A stretch of DNA of 62,502 nucleotides from Lachnospiraceae bacterium. Lineage in GTDB: Bacteria; Bacillota; Clostridia; Lachnospirales; Lachnospiraceae. This document shows positions 1-8,260 of this stretch, piece after piece. How positions within the stretch are numbered: position 1 is the first letter of the stretch; the number at the start of each line of letters is the position of its first letter. The DNA is taken from positions 1 through 62,502 of the forward strand of contig JAGBLN010000033.1 of NCBI GenBank assembly GCA_017635395.1. The letters are read 5' to 3'. The notes beneath the pieces were generated by a model. It was not told the DNA's origin. It was given only the letters and a program-made list of their open reading frames with translations, and ran no database searches. Position numbers and translations under genes: made by a program.

Positions 1-33
1 AAGCTTTTGTATAAGAGAACACTTGTGGGAACT

Positions 34-62
34 TTGACACAGAAGTCGTACAGAGGTAAAAT
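34..62 (+). promoter_or_regulatory. Predicted sigma-A promoter upstream of the SIMPL gene
   Basis: A consensus -35 TTGACA (34-39) is followed after 17 nt by TAAAAT (57-62). The predicted start of transcription is near 69, leaving a leader of about 160 nt before the first gene. I see no gene and no clear terminator in the rest of 1-231. Confidence 0.5.
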
Positions 63-231
63 GATGGCGTTATCGGTCTGATCATTGCATAATGTGTGAT
101 TCTTTTTTACTTCTCTATCCAACAATAACTTTACGCTGTCGAAGCTTTGCTGGAAGCTTACCCGGGGAAAAGACAGTATGATAAAATAATCAGAAAAAAA
201 TGAACTAAAAAAAAGAATGGGAGAAATAAAA

Positions 232-981
232 ATGGAAAAAAATAAGAGTAGCTGGTTAAGCGCATCTATTATCGGGGTCTGCATAGTTATAAGCTGTGCT
301 GCTATAGCGTTCGGAATGGCACATTTCAGATCGGAAAGCAATCACATCATCACAGCGACAGGAAGCGCAAACGTGGATTTTGAGTCGGATATAATCATCT
401 GGCGGGGATCTTTTTCATCTGATGCGGATACCTCCAGAGAAGCCTACAACAAGATCAAAAAGGATGCTGAACTGGTAAGGAAGTATTTGACTGATAACAA
501 TATTGATGAGAGTGAGATAGTATTCAATTCAGTTGATATTGCAAGAACCTACAGGGATATCTATGATGATGAAGGAAACTACAAGGGATGCGAACCTGAC
601 GGGTACCGGCTTACACAGAATGTTACCGTAACCTCTTCAAACCTGGATAATGTTGAAAAGATATCCAGAGAGATTTCAACGCTATTGGATCAGGGAGTCG
701 AATTGACATCGGAATCTCCTGAATATTATTATTCTGGTCTTGATGCACTAAAGCTGGATCTTATTGATAAAGCTTCACTCAATGCTAAGGAAAGAATTGA
801 TATTATAGCAAAGAATTCAGGCGCAAAGCTTGGGAAGCTTAAGAATTCCAGCCTTGGAGTATTCCAGATAACTGCAAAGAATTCTGGAACCGGAAGCTAT
901 TCCTATGACGGAGCATTTGATACAAGCTCAAGAAATAAGACTGCCACTATTACGGTGAGGCTTGAATACGATCTTAAATAA
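232..981 (+). CDS. SIMPL (DUF541) domain protein, membrane-anchored
   Basis: This 249-residue protein has one N-terminal hydrophobic segment (about residues 11-31, rich in I, V, A and C) that should act as a signal anchor, followed by an extracytoplasmic SIMPL/DUF541 domain. Family-typical features are the opening 'ITATGSANVDFESDI', the alternating beta and helix pattern, and the closing 'ATITVRLEYDLK'. SIMPL proteins (for example BP26) are periplasmic or surface proteins of poorly known function that may oligomerise. I chose the ATG at 232, not the in-frame ATG at 217, because GGGAG (219-223) sits 8 nt upstream of 232. It appears to be a single-gene unit. Confidence 0.8.
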   Translation: MEKNKSSWLSASIIGVCIVISCAAIAFGMAHFRSESNHIITATGSANVDFESDIIIWRGSFSSDADTSREAYNKIKKDAELVRKYLTDNNIDESEIVFNSVDIARTYRDIYDDEGNYKGCEPDGYRLTQNVTVTSSNLDNVEKISREISTLLDQGVELTSESPEYYYSGLDALKLDLIDKASLNAKERIDIIAKNSGAKLGKLKNSSLGVFQITAKNSGTGSYSYDGAFDTSSRNKTATITVRLEYDLK

Positions 982-1057
982 AGTGAAATCATGATACTGT
1001 GATAATCGATATTGGACCCGGAGATAATGATTCAGAAATCATAGTAAGTACATATTA

Positions 1058-1086
1058 TGATAATTTTGCACGATTTATGGTAGAAT
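1058..1086 (+). promoter_or_regulatory. Possible extended -10 promoter for copA
   Basis: TG (1078-1079), one spacer base, then TAGAAT (1081-1086) forms an extended -10 element about 70 nt before the copA start. The -35 position (around 1058-1063) is poor. I see no recognisable CsoR or CopY operator here. Confidence 0.3.
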
Positions 1087-1155
1087 ATCCTTGTTGGTTA
1101 GTTTTGGGTAACTATAGAACGGCAAGACTATTTGCAATGAATCAAGGAGCGGGAA

Positions 1156-3456
1156 TTGAAAGCATCTTTTAATGTGACGGGAATGTCGTGTGCAAACTGT
1201 GTTTCCAATGTGGAAAGGGCAGTCGGTAAAATAAATGGTGTCGAGGAAGTCAGTGTCAATCTGATAGAAGAACTGATGATGGTGTCATATGACGAGTCTC
1301 TCACCGGGGAAAGCGAGATAATGGAGGCTGTAAAAAAAGCCGGTTACGGGGCGGAGAGCTGTAGCAGGCCGCAGAACCGTCCGGGTACTGCAGCCGGATC
1401 TTCGGAAATGTCCTCCGAAAAATCTTTAAAAAAAGATAAGGACTACAAGGGAATCGGGCTGTTAATATCGGTTATCCTTATGGTCATCCTTATGGTCATT
1501 GCCATGGGAGAAAAGCACAGCCTGTCCATGAATGCATTGACACAGCTATTGCTTGTGATCCCGGTCATGTTTATCAACAAAAGGTTTTATATAAATGCAT
1601 TCAAGGCATTACGGTCCGGCGGCACGAATATGGATGTGCTGGTTTCCTTAAGCTCTTTATGTGCTTTTGTTTACAGTCTGTACGGACTGTATATGATACT
1701 TGCCTGCACAGAGAGAGGCGATATGGAATCGGCAATGCAGTACGCCCATAATCTGTTCTTTGATTCGGCTGGCATGATACTGACTTTAGTATCTGTGGGA
1801 AAATTTCTGGAGGACAGGTCAAAGAAAAAAACAAAGGATGCCATCGACTCGCTTATCGATATCTGTCCCAAAAAGATCACACGCATCATTACGGACAGGG
1901 ATGGAAATGAGACGGAAGAAACGGTGGCTGCTGAAGATATACGGCAGGGCGACATTATCCTCATATCAAAAGGAGAGGCTTCGGCTGTTGACGGAATAGT
2001 AGTGAAGGGCAGTGCGAAATTTGATGAATCTGCAATCACCGGTGAAAGTGAAGCCATAGATAAGGCTGAGGGCGATGAGGTCATTTCCGCCACTATGGCA
2101 ATAGACGGATATGTCAGGGTACGAGCCCAGGCGGTTGGTGAAGACTCTACACTTATGAAGATCGTCAGGATGACTAAGGAAGCTGGTGCGTCCAAGGCCC
2201 CTATCGCAAAGCTTGCGGACAGGATATCTGCAGTTTTTGTTCCGACGATAGTAGTCATTTCCATTGTCACATTTGCGATATGGTTCTTTGTGACGAGGGA
2301 TTTTGCCACGGCCTTCTCATTTGGGATATGTGTGCTGGTAATATCCTGCCCCTGCGCCCTTGGACTTGCCACGCCTGTCGCTATTACCGTCGGTATGGGA
2401 GTTGGTGCTAAAAACGGCATTCTTTTCAAAACAGCAGAATCGCTTCAGATGTTAAGCAGTATCGATACGGCAGTATTTGACAAGACCGGGACCATCACGA
2501 ACGGTACGGTATCCGTGGAGGGCGAGGTAAGGAAAGATACCGTAAGAAAAACTTCCGCCCGGGCAATGGCAATCTTAAAAAAGCTGGGTATTGGAACCGT
2601 CATGCTCACCGGGGATAAAAAGGAGAAAGCGCTTGTCATAGCAAAGGAAGCCGGAGTTTCGGATGTAAGATATGAATTAAAGCCTGAGGACAAGGCCGGC
2701 AGTGTGAAAGAATTTCAGGAAAAAGGCAAAAAGGTCCTTGCAGTCGGCGACGGAATAAACGATGCACCGGCGCTTGCGGCCGCTGAGGTCGGGATGGCAA
2801 TGGGAGCAGGAAAGGATATCGCCATAGAATGTGCAGATGTGGTGCTTATGCACAGCGACCTGCTGGATGTGGTCAGAGCCATCAGGCTGAGCAAGGGGAC
2901 TTTGCGAAACATTAAAGAGAATCTTTTCTGGGCGTTCTTTTATAATGTAGTAATGATACCTGTCGCAGCCGGGGCGGCGTATCCACTGTTCGGACTTAAA
3001 TTCAGCCCTATGATGGGGGCGGCATGCATGAGCCTTAGCAGTATATGCGTATGCCTGAATGCAGTAAGGCTTATGGGTATCAGGCTTGATAAGGATATAG
3101 CGGCCGGGGGGCGTACTGACGATTTTTCATCGGCCGGCAATAAAACAGACAGCATGCTATCATCAGATGAAGATACTGTTTGTGGTGTGAATTCTTCATC
3201 AAAAGAGTGTGAAGAGGTTGGAAAATGTAATTGTAATATAGCGAAAGGAGAAACGGAAATGATCAAATTCGGAGTGGATGGAATGATGTGTGCACATTGC
3301 AAGGGGCGTGTGGAGGATGCTCTCAAGGCTATTGACGGAGTAACGGGGGCAGTCGCTGACCTTGATGGAAAGTGCGTAACAATAGAGGCCGGTGAAGGCG
3401 TCACAGAGGAAATGTGCAAAGAGGCGGTTACCGCAGCAGGATACAAGGTGCAGTGA
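1156..3456 (+). CDS. copA: P1B-type copper ATPase lacking the N-domain, fused to a C-terminal CopZ-like domain
   Basis: The family exports Cu(I) across the membrane using ATP. Visible in order: an N-terminal HMA domain with GMSCANC (Cys12, Cys15); transmembrane helices; an actuator domain with a TGES motif; the transport motif SCPCALGLATP (C398, C400); phosphorylation motif DKTGTIT (D442); MLTGD (483-487); GDGINDAP (531-538); and a second HMA domain with GMMCAHC after residue 702. The oddity is that only about 40 residues separate D442 from MLTGD. The ATP-binding N-domain, including the SEHPL-type HP motif and the GxG motif, is missing in frame. Translation appears to start at TTG 1156, preceded by AAGGAG (1144-1149). 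The linker before the last HMA domain is rich in Cys, Ser and Glu. Without an N-domain, pump activity is doubtful. The metal specificity is inferred from the CPC motif. Confidence 0.85.
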   Translation: MKASFNVTGMSCANCVSNVERAVGKINGVEEVSVNLIEELMMVSYDESLTGESEIMEAVKKAGYGAESCSRPQNRPGTAAGSSEMSSEKSLKKDKDYKGIGLLISVILMVILMVIAMGEKHSLSMNALTQLLLVIPVMFINKRFYINAFKALRSGGTNMDVLVSLSSLCAFVYSLYGLYMILACTERGDMESAMQYAHNLFFDSAGMILTLVSVGKFLEDRSKKKTKDAIDSLIDICPKKITRIITDRDGNETEETVAAEDIRQGDIILISKGEASAVDGIVVKGSAKFDESAITGESEAIDKAEGDEVISATMAIDGYVRVRAQAVGEDSTLMKIVRMTKEAGASKAPIAKLADRISAVFVPTIVVISIVTFAIWFFVTRDFATAFSFGICVLVISCPCALGLATPVAITVGMGVGAKNGILFKTAESLQMLSSIDTAVFDKTGTITNGTVSVEGEVRKDTVRKTSARAMAILKKLGIGTVMLTGDKKEKALVIAKEAGVSDVRYELKPEDKAGSVKEFQEKGKKVLAVGDGINDAPALAAAEVGMAMGAGKDIAIECADVVLMHSDLLDVVRAIRLSKGTLRNIKENLFWAFFYNVVMIPVAAGAAYPLFGLKFSPMMGAACMSLSSICVCLNAVRLMGIRLDKDIAAGGRTDDFSSAGNKTDSMLSSDEDTVCGVNSSSKECEEVGKCNCNIAKGETEMIKFGVDGMMCAHCKGRVEDALKAIDGVTGAVADLDGKCVTIEAGEGVTEEMCKEAVTAAGYKVQ
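3243..3261 (+). promoter_or_regulatory. Internal ribosome-binding site and ATG inside copA (CopZ-like product)
   Basis: AAAGGAG (about 3244-3250) lies 8 nt before an in-frame ATG at 3259. Initiation there would give a free 65-residue HMA protein (3259-3456) with GMMCAHC, the size of a standalone CopZ copper chaperone. The codons that form the site encode part of the linker in the full protein. Confidence 0.4.
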
Positions 3457-3549
3457 CAGTTTACCTGCATGCTTAAACACCATCAGGCAAGGCTGCATGA
3501 ATACATATCGCTTTGCCCCGTATTATTCATGTATACGGTCATGATGAAG

Positions 3550-3593
3550 AAAAAGGTCACGTACTGATTACTTAAGTGCGGCAGACCTTTTTT
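3550..3593 (+). terminator. Probable terminator after copA
   Basis: AAAAAGGTC (3550-3558) pairs with GACCTTTTT (3584-3592), giving a 9-bp stem that ends in a U tract. The loop is long (25 nt), which lowers confidence. Confidence 0.45.
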
Positions 3594-3643
3594 ATTGTTC
3601 ATAAAATGTTAAAAATGTTTATCATAAAATCCCGGAAAATATC

Positions 3644-3721
3644 TTGACATTCAAAATAAATTGTATTATTCTCTTGTTCGTGACAAGAAAAACTTTGAAA
3701 TTCAAAATACTTGAAAATCAA
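3644..3721 (+). promoter_or_regulatory. acpP promoter with three FabT-like boxes
   Basis: TTGACA (3644-3649) is followed after 17 nt by TATTCT (3667-3672). Three copies of TTGA-N3-TCAA are present: 3644-3654 (overlapping the -35), 3695-3705 (inside the perfect palindrome TTTGAAATTCAAA, 3694-3706) and 3711-3721. The known FabT operator core of streptococci is TTTGA-TTA-TCAAA, with the same N3 spacing. An inverted repeat TCTTGT-N5-ACAAGA (3672-3688) lies near the predicted transcription start. The MarR protein at 11510-11962 is the likely ligand. Confidence 0.55.
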
Positions 3722-3737
3722 ACAAAGGAGAAGAGAA

Positions 3738-3968
3738 ATGGAAAAATTAATCGCTATCATCGAAGAGAAGTTAAATGTTGAAGGTAAGGAAATCACTGCT
3801 GAGAGCAGATTCAAGGAGGATCTTGAGGCAGATTCACTTGATCTTTTCGAGCTTGTAATGGCACTTGAAGAGGAGTACGGCGTAGAGATCCCTTCAGAGC
3901 AGCTTGAGAATTTCACAACTGTAGGCTCTGTTGTTGAGTATCTTAAAGAGAAGAACATAGAGCTCTAA
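3738..3968 (+). CDS. acpP: Acyl carrier protein
   Basis: A 76-residue acidic protein with the helix II motif EADSLDLFELV. Ser33 is the predicted attachment site for 4'-phosphopantetheine. It carries growing acyl chains between the Fab enzymes in the cytoplasm. The ATG at 3738 is preceded by AAAGGAG (3724-3730) and gives the normal ACP length; an earlier in-frame ATG at 3711 lies in the operator region and is not credible. It is the first gene of the fatty acid operon and is separated from fabK by a long hairpin. Confidence 0.93.
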   Translation: MEKLIAIIEEKLNVEGKEITAESRFKEDLEADSLDLFELVMALEEEYGVEIPSEQLENFTTVGSVVEYLKEKNIEL

Positions 3969-3989
3969 GAAACAGCTTGAAGATAGGAT

Positions 3990-4036
3990 AAAAGCTCATG
4001 GGATAATCAAAATTGCGAGCAGCTCATGAGCTTTTA
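3990..4036 (+). terminator. Hairpin between acpP and fabK, possible attenuator
   Basis: AAAAGCTCATG (3990-4000) and CATGAGCTTTT (4025-4035) form an 11-bp stem that ends in T4, with a 24-nt loop. It could partly terminate transcription and so raise acpP expression relative to the downstream enzymes. Confidence 0.4.
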
Positions 4037-4088
4037 GTTTGTCTGAACATAGACGGATAAAAAAGCGGCGGAAAGCAGAAAGAGAAAA

Positions 4089-5015
4089 ATGAAGAACAGG
4101 ATAACAGATTTACTTAAAACTGAATACCCCATCATACAGGGGGGCATGGCATGGGTGGCTGAGCACAATCTGGCTGCAGCAGTATCGAATGCCGGCGGAC
4201 TTGGAATCATCGGAGCTGCTTCTGCACCTGCAGAAGTGGTCCGCGAAGAAATAAAGAAGTGCAAGGAGCTGACAGATAAGCCTTTCGGCGTCAATGTCAT
4301 GCTTCTCAATCCCAACGCTGATGATGTAGCAAAGATCATCATAGAGGAGGGCGTAAAGGTTGTTACTACCGGTGCAGGAAACCCGGGCAAGTACATGGAT
4401 GCATGGAAAGAGGCCGGAGTGGTAGTTATTCCCGTAGTGGCAAGCACTGCAATGGCTATCATGATGGAGCGTGCCGGTGCTGATGCGGTGGTAGCAGAAG
4501 GTATGGAAAGCGGCGGACATATAGGTGTGACCACTTCCTTCGCCCTTATCCCTCAGGTAGTGGATGCGGTAAGCATTCCCGTGGTGGCCGCAGGCGGAAT
4601 CGCAGACGGACGCGGCATGGCAGCAGCATTTATGCTTGGCGCAGAAGGCATACAGATGGGAACAAGATTCGTTGCAGCAAAGGAATCCATCGTGCATGCT
4701 GCATATAAGGAAAAGATAGTAAAGGCAAAGGACATCGACTCCGTAGTTACCGGAACTACAACAGGTCATCCCGTAAGATGTCTCAAGAACCGCATGACCA
4801 AGGAATATGTAAAGCTTGAGCGTGAGGGTGCTGATTTTATGGAGCTTGAGAAGCTGACACTGGGATCTCTCAGGAAGGCAGTTATAGACGGAGACGTTGT
4901 AAACGGTACTCTTATGGCAGGACAGATCGCAGGTCTCATAAAGAGCGAGGAAAGCTGTGCGGACATTATTTCATCCATCTCGGATGAAGCAGAGAAGCTT
5001 ATGAAGCTTGCATAG
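4089..5015 (+). CDS. fabK: Enoyl-ACP reductase II (FMN-dependent)
   Basis: A 308-residue TIM-barrel flavoprotein of the FabK/nitronate monooxygenase family. It reduces trans-2-enoyl-ACP in the last step of each elongation cycle. The start 'YPIIQGGMAWVAEHNLAAAVSNAGGLGIIG' is typical, and ESGGHIG places His144 at the position of the essential histidine of pneumococcal FabK. The nitronate monooxygenase alternative is disfavoured by the position inside a complete fab operon. It takes the place of FabI, and no FabI is seen in the window. Only a weak purine-rich ribosome-binding site precedes the ATG. Confidence 0.92.
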   Translation: MKNRITDLLKTEYPIIQGGMAWVAEHNLAAAVSNAGGLGIIGAASAPAEVVREEIKKCKELTDKPFGVNVMLLNPNADDVAKIIIEEGVKVVTTGAGNPGKYMDAWKEAGVVVIPVVASTAMAIMMERAGADAVVAEGMESGGHIGVTTSFALIPQVVDAVSIPVVAAGGIADGRGMAAAFMLGAEGIQMGTRFVAAKESIVHAAYKEKIVKAKDIDSVVTGTTTGHPVRCLKNRMTKEYVKLEREGADFMELEKLTLGSLRKAVIDGDVVNGTLMAGQIAGLIKSEESCADIISSISDEAEKLMKLA

Positions 5016-5054
5016 TAACAACGAGTAACTATTAGAGATAGTCTGATGCACTTG

Positions 5055-5190
5055 TTGGTTCGGGTGTATTAAAGAGCAAATATGGTAATGGCAGCCCGAC
5101 ATTAGCGAAGCAAATCTTTCAATGTGGGCTTCCGTAACCGGAAGAACCGAAGGAGTAAGAACAGCTACTAAAAGAAGTAACTGTTCGGGA
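5055..5190 (+). other. Structured fabK-fabD intergenic region
   Basis: The 233-nt gap holds several stems. AGCCC-g-ACATT (5093-5103) pairs with AATGT-GGGCT (5121-5130). CTTCCG (5129-5134) pairs with CGGAAG (5139-5144) and partly competes with the first stem. GAACAG (5159-5164) pairs with CTGTTC (5181-5186), enclosing a TACT/AGTA extension. No T-run follows. The region could be a fabD mRNA leader or a processing site. I do not recognise it as a known riboswitch. Confidence 0.35.
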
Positions 5191-5248
5191 GATGGCATCT
5201 GAAAGAACATAGAGATTCTGAATGGTTGTAATAAAGGAAAGAGGAAAC

Positions 5249-6184
5249 ATGGGAAAGACAGCATTTATCTTCCCGGGCCAGGGGGCTCAGTATCCCGGCA
5301 TGGGAAAGGATTTTTTTGAAAAACATGAAGAGTCACAGGAGATATTCAAAAAGTCTTCTGAGGCTACGGGGCTTGATATCGAGGCACTCTGCTTTAGTGA
5401 AAATGATGATCTGAATCAGACGGAGTATACACAGATAGCCATGATCACTGCAGAGCTTGCCATGTGGAAAGCGGTAGTTTCAAAGGGAATAAAGGCTGAT
5501 GTTTGTGCCGGCTTAAGTCTTGGTGAGTACGCAGCACTTGCAGCATCAGGGGTAATGGAGCCTGCGGATATTTTTCCTGTAGTTCGTAAGCGCGGGATAT
5601 ACATGCAGAACGCTTATCCCAACGGAGGCGGTATGACAGCAGTGCTTGGACTTTCACCTGAGCAGGCCGACGCTGCATGCAAAAAGATTGCCGGGGAAAC
5701 AGGAAAGCCTGTATCCGTTGCAAACTACAACTGTCCCGGACAGATTGTTATTACAGGTGCGAAGGAAGCTGTAGACAAGGCTGCTGAGGAATGTCAGGCA
5801 GCAGGCGCAAAGCGTTGTGTTCCACTGAATGTAAGCGGTCCTTTCCATTCGGCACTTCTTAAGGAAGCTTCGGAACTCCTGGCAAAAGAGCTGGAGCAGG
5901 TAAGCCTTTCTGATCCCCAGATACCTTATCTTACAAATGTGACGGCAGAGCCTGTCACAAAGGCAGAGGGGATAAAGGAACTTCTTGCAGCACAGATCTG
6001 CTCACCCGTCAGATGGCAGCAGAGTGTTGAGAAAATGATCGCTGACGGTGTGGACTGCTTTATAGAGATTGGTCCGGGCAAGACTCTGGCAGGATTTATG
6101 AAGCGTATTAATAAGGAAGTAAAAGTCTTCAATGTTGGAACCGTCGAGGAGCTTGAGGCATTGTCAGAATCTCTTGCGGGCTGA
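5249..6184 (+). CDS. fabD: Malonyl-CoA:ACP transacylase
   Basis: This 311-residue acyltransferase moves malonyl groups from CoA to ACP. The N-terminus FIFPGQGAQYPGMG is diagnostic. The nucleophile elbow is GLSLGEYAAL with Ser90; the usual GHS His is replaced by Leu in this motif. The catalytic His is in GPFHSALL. I chose the ATG at 5249, with AAAGAGG just upstream, over the in-frame ATG at 5222, which would add nine unrelated residues. fabG follows after 31 nt. Confidence 0.93.
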   Translation: MGKTAFIFPGQGAQYPGMGKDFFEKHEESQEIFKKSSEATGLDIEALCFSENDDLNQTEYTQIAMITAELAMWKAVVSKGIKADVCAGLSLGEYAALAASGVMEPADIFPVVRKRGIYMQNAYPNGGGMTAVLGLSPEQADAACKKIAGETGKPVSVANYNCPGQIVITGAKEAVDKAAEECQAAGAKRCVPLNVSGPFHSALLKEASELLAKELEQVSLSDPQIPYLTNVTAEPVTKAEGIKELLAAQICSPVRWQQSVEKMIADGVDCFIEIGPGKTLAGFMKRINKEVKVFNVGTVEELEALSESLAG

Positions 6185-6215
6185 CAGTTACGGATAAGTT
6201 ATTGGAGGAAATCGG

Positions 6216-6956
6216 ATGTTAAGCGGAAAGACAGCATTAGTCACAGGTGCAGGCAGAGGCATAGGAAAAGCCATTGCCAAGAAACTTGCTTCTCTTGGTG
6301 CTACAGTGGTAGTTAACTACAGCGGATCCAAAGAAAAAGCAGAGGAAACTGTGGCAGAGATAGTTGCAGCCGGCGGAAGTGCAGAAGCAATGCAGTGTGA
6401 TGTTTCTGATTTTAAGGCTTGCGAAGAGTTTTCAAAGGCAGTAGTTGCAAAGTATGGAAAGCTGGATATCCTGGTAAATAATGCAGGTGTCACCAGAGAC
6501 GGACTGCTTATGGGCATGTCGGAAGATGACTATGACAAGGTGCTTGATACGAACCTTAAGGGCGCTTTCAATATGACAAGACATTTTTCAAGGGTGTTCT
6601 TAAAGCAGAGGTCAGGTAGGATCATAAACATCTCTTCCGTAAGCGGAGTCATGGGAAATGCCGGCCAGGCCAATTACAGTGCATCAAAGGCAGGTCTTAT
6701 CGGTCTGACCAAGAGTGTGGCCAGGGAGCTTGCAGGCAGAGGAGTATGTGTAAATGCCGTGGCACCGGGCTTCATCGAGACAGATATGACTAATGCCATG
6801 AAGGAAGATGCCAAGAATAAACTCATAGAAAATATTCCACTGGGAAGGATAGGAAAGCCTGATGACATTGCTGAAGCAGTAGCTTTCCTGGCAGGAGATG
6901 CGTCCTCGTATATCACAGGACAGGTGCTGTGCGTAGACGGCGGAATGGCTATATAA
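6216..6956 (+). CDS. fabG: 3-oxoacyl-ACP reductase
   Basis: A 246-residue short-chain dehydrogenase. Visible are the NADPH-binding TGAGRGIG (residues 10-17), NNAG (88-91) and the catalytic triad Ser141, Tyr154 and Lys158 (YSASK). It reduces 3-ketoacyl-ACP in the second step of the cycle. GGAGG precedes the ATG. The gene ends immediately before fabF, whose ribosome-binding site begins within a few bases of the fabG stop, so translation is probably coupled. Confidence 0.95.
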   Translation: MLSGKTALVTGAGRGIGKAIAKKLASLGATVVVNYSGSKEKAEETVAEIVAAGGSAEAMQCDVSDFKACEEFSKAVVAKYGKLDILVNNAGVTRDGLLMGMSEDDYDKVLDTNLKGAFNMTRHFSRVFLKQRSGRIINISSVSGVMGNAGQANYSASKAGLIGLTKSVARELAGRGVCVNAVAPGFIETDMTNAMKEDAKNKLIENIPLGRIGKPDDIAEAVAFLAGDASSYITGQVLCVDGGMAI

Positions 6957-6972
6957 ATTGGGAGGAGATATG

Positions 6973-8208
6973 ATGAACAGGAGAGTAGTTGTGACAGGCC
7001 TTGGTGCTGTGACGCCCATAGGCAATGACGTGGAAAGTTTCTGGTCCTCAGTAAAAGAGGGAAAGATTGGTTTTGGTCCCATTACTGCCTTTGATACTAC
7101 TGATTACAAAGCAAAGCTTGCCGCTGAGGTAAAGGATTACGATCCTACTCTCAGCATGGATAAAAAGGCATCCAGGCGCATGGAACGTTTTTCCCAGTTT
7201 GCAGTTACTGCTGCAGGCGAGGCGCTTAAGGATTCGGGCCTGGATATGGAAAAAGAGGATCCTTTCCGCGTGGGCTGTGCCATAAGCAGCGGAATAGGAA
7301 GCCTGGAGACTGTGGAAAGGGAGCATCAGAGGATCGTAGACAGAGGACCCGGAAAAGTGGGGCCGCTTATGGTTCCGCTTATGATATCCAATATGGCAGC
7401 AGGAAATGTCAGTATCGCATACGGCCTTAAAGGAAAAAATATAGATGTAGTGACCGCCTGTGCTTCAGGTACGCATTCTATAGGTGAAGCTATGCGTACC
7501 ATCCAGTACGGCGATGCGGATGTTATGCTTGCAGGCGGAACGGAATCATGTATCAGTCCCGTGGGCGTGGCGGGCTTTACGGCACTTACTGCGCTCAGCA
7601 CTTCAGATGATCCGAATAGCTGCTCACTTCCCTTTGATGCGAGAAGAAGCGGTTTTGTAATGGGTGAAGGTGCAGGCATAGTTGTTCTGGAAGAATATGA
7701 GCATGCGAAGAATCGCGGTGCAAAGATACTTGCCGAGTTAGTCGGATATGGTGCAACAGCCGATGCTTATCACATTACTTCCCCTGCGGAAGACGGTTCC
7801 GGTGCTGCAATGGCGATGAAATTTGCAATGGCTGATGCCGGCATAAAGCCTGAGGATGTAGACTACATCAACGCTCATGGTACGGCAACTCATTATAACG
7901 ATCTGTTTGAGACCAGGGCCATCAAGCTTGCGTTCGGTGAGCATGCATATAAGCTGAAAGTCAACTCTACCAAATCAATGATAGGCCATCTGTTAGGTGC
8001 AGCCGGAGCAGTGGAATTCGTTGTCACCGTAAAGGAGCTTCAGGAAGGCTTTTTGCACAGGACAGTCGGTTACAAAGAAAAGGATGAAGAACTTGATCTT
8101 GACTACTGTGCAGAGGAATACAGTGGTGATATAAAGTATGCCCTGTCGGATTCACTGGGATTCGGCGGACACAATGCGGCAGTAGTTGTAAAGAAGTTTT
8201 CGGAATAA
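6973..8208 (+). CDS. fabF: 3-oxoacyl-ACP synthase II
   Basis: A 411-residue condensing enzyme that elongates acyl-ACP with malonyl-ACP. The start MNRRVVVTGLGAVTPIG is family-typical. The catalytic Cys163 is in TACASGTHSIG, with the two histidines in NAHGTATHYND and GHLLGAAG. GGAGGAG (6961-6967) fits ATG 6973, though ATG 6970 is also possible. The TTG at 6958 overlaps the ribosome-binding site and is unlikely. In many Firmicutes accB follows fabF; here fabZ comes directly. Confidence 0.94.
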   Translation: MNRRVVVTGLGAVTPIGNDVESFWSSVKEGKIGFGPITAFDTTDYKAKLAAEVKDYDPTLSMDKKASRRMERFSQFAVTAAGEALKDSGLDMEKEDPFRVGCAISSGIGSLETVEREHQRIVDRGPGKVGPLMVPLMISNMAAGNVSIAYGLKGKNIDVVTACASGTHSIGEAMRTIQYGDADVMLAGGTESCISPVGVAGFTALTALSTSDDPNSCSLPFDARRSGFVMGEGAGIVVLEEYEHAKNRGAKILAELVGYGATADAYHITSPAEDGSGAAMAMKFAMADAGIKPEDVDYINAHGTATHYNDLFETRAIKLAFGEHAYKLKVNSTKSMIGHLLGAAGAVEFVVTVKELQEGFLHRTVGYKEKDEELDLDYCAEEYSGDIKYALSDSLGFGGHNAAVVVKKFSE

Positions 8209-8260
8209 TCACAAAATCTTTTGCCGGTTATGATGCCGGCTATGAAGAGAGGAGCGGACA

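Noticed and set aside
1671-2429. 252-codon open frame on the - strand inside copA
   Set aside because: It is a shadow of the copA coding frame, with no ribosome-binding site or family features.
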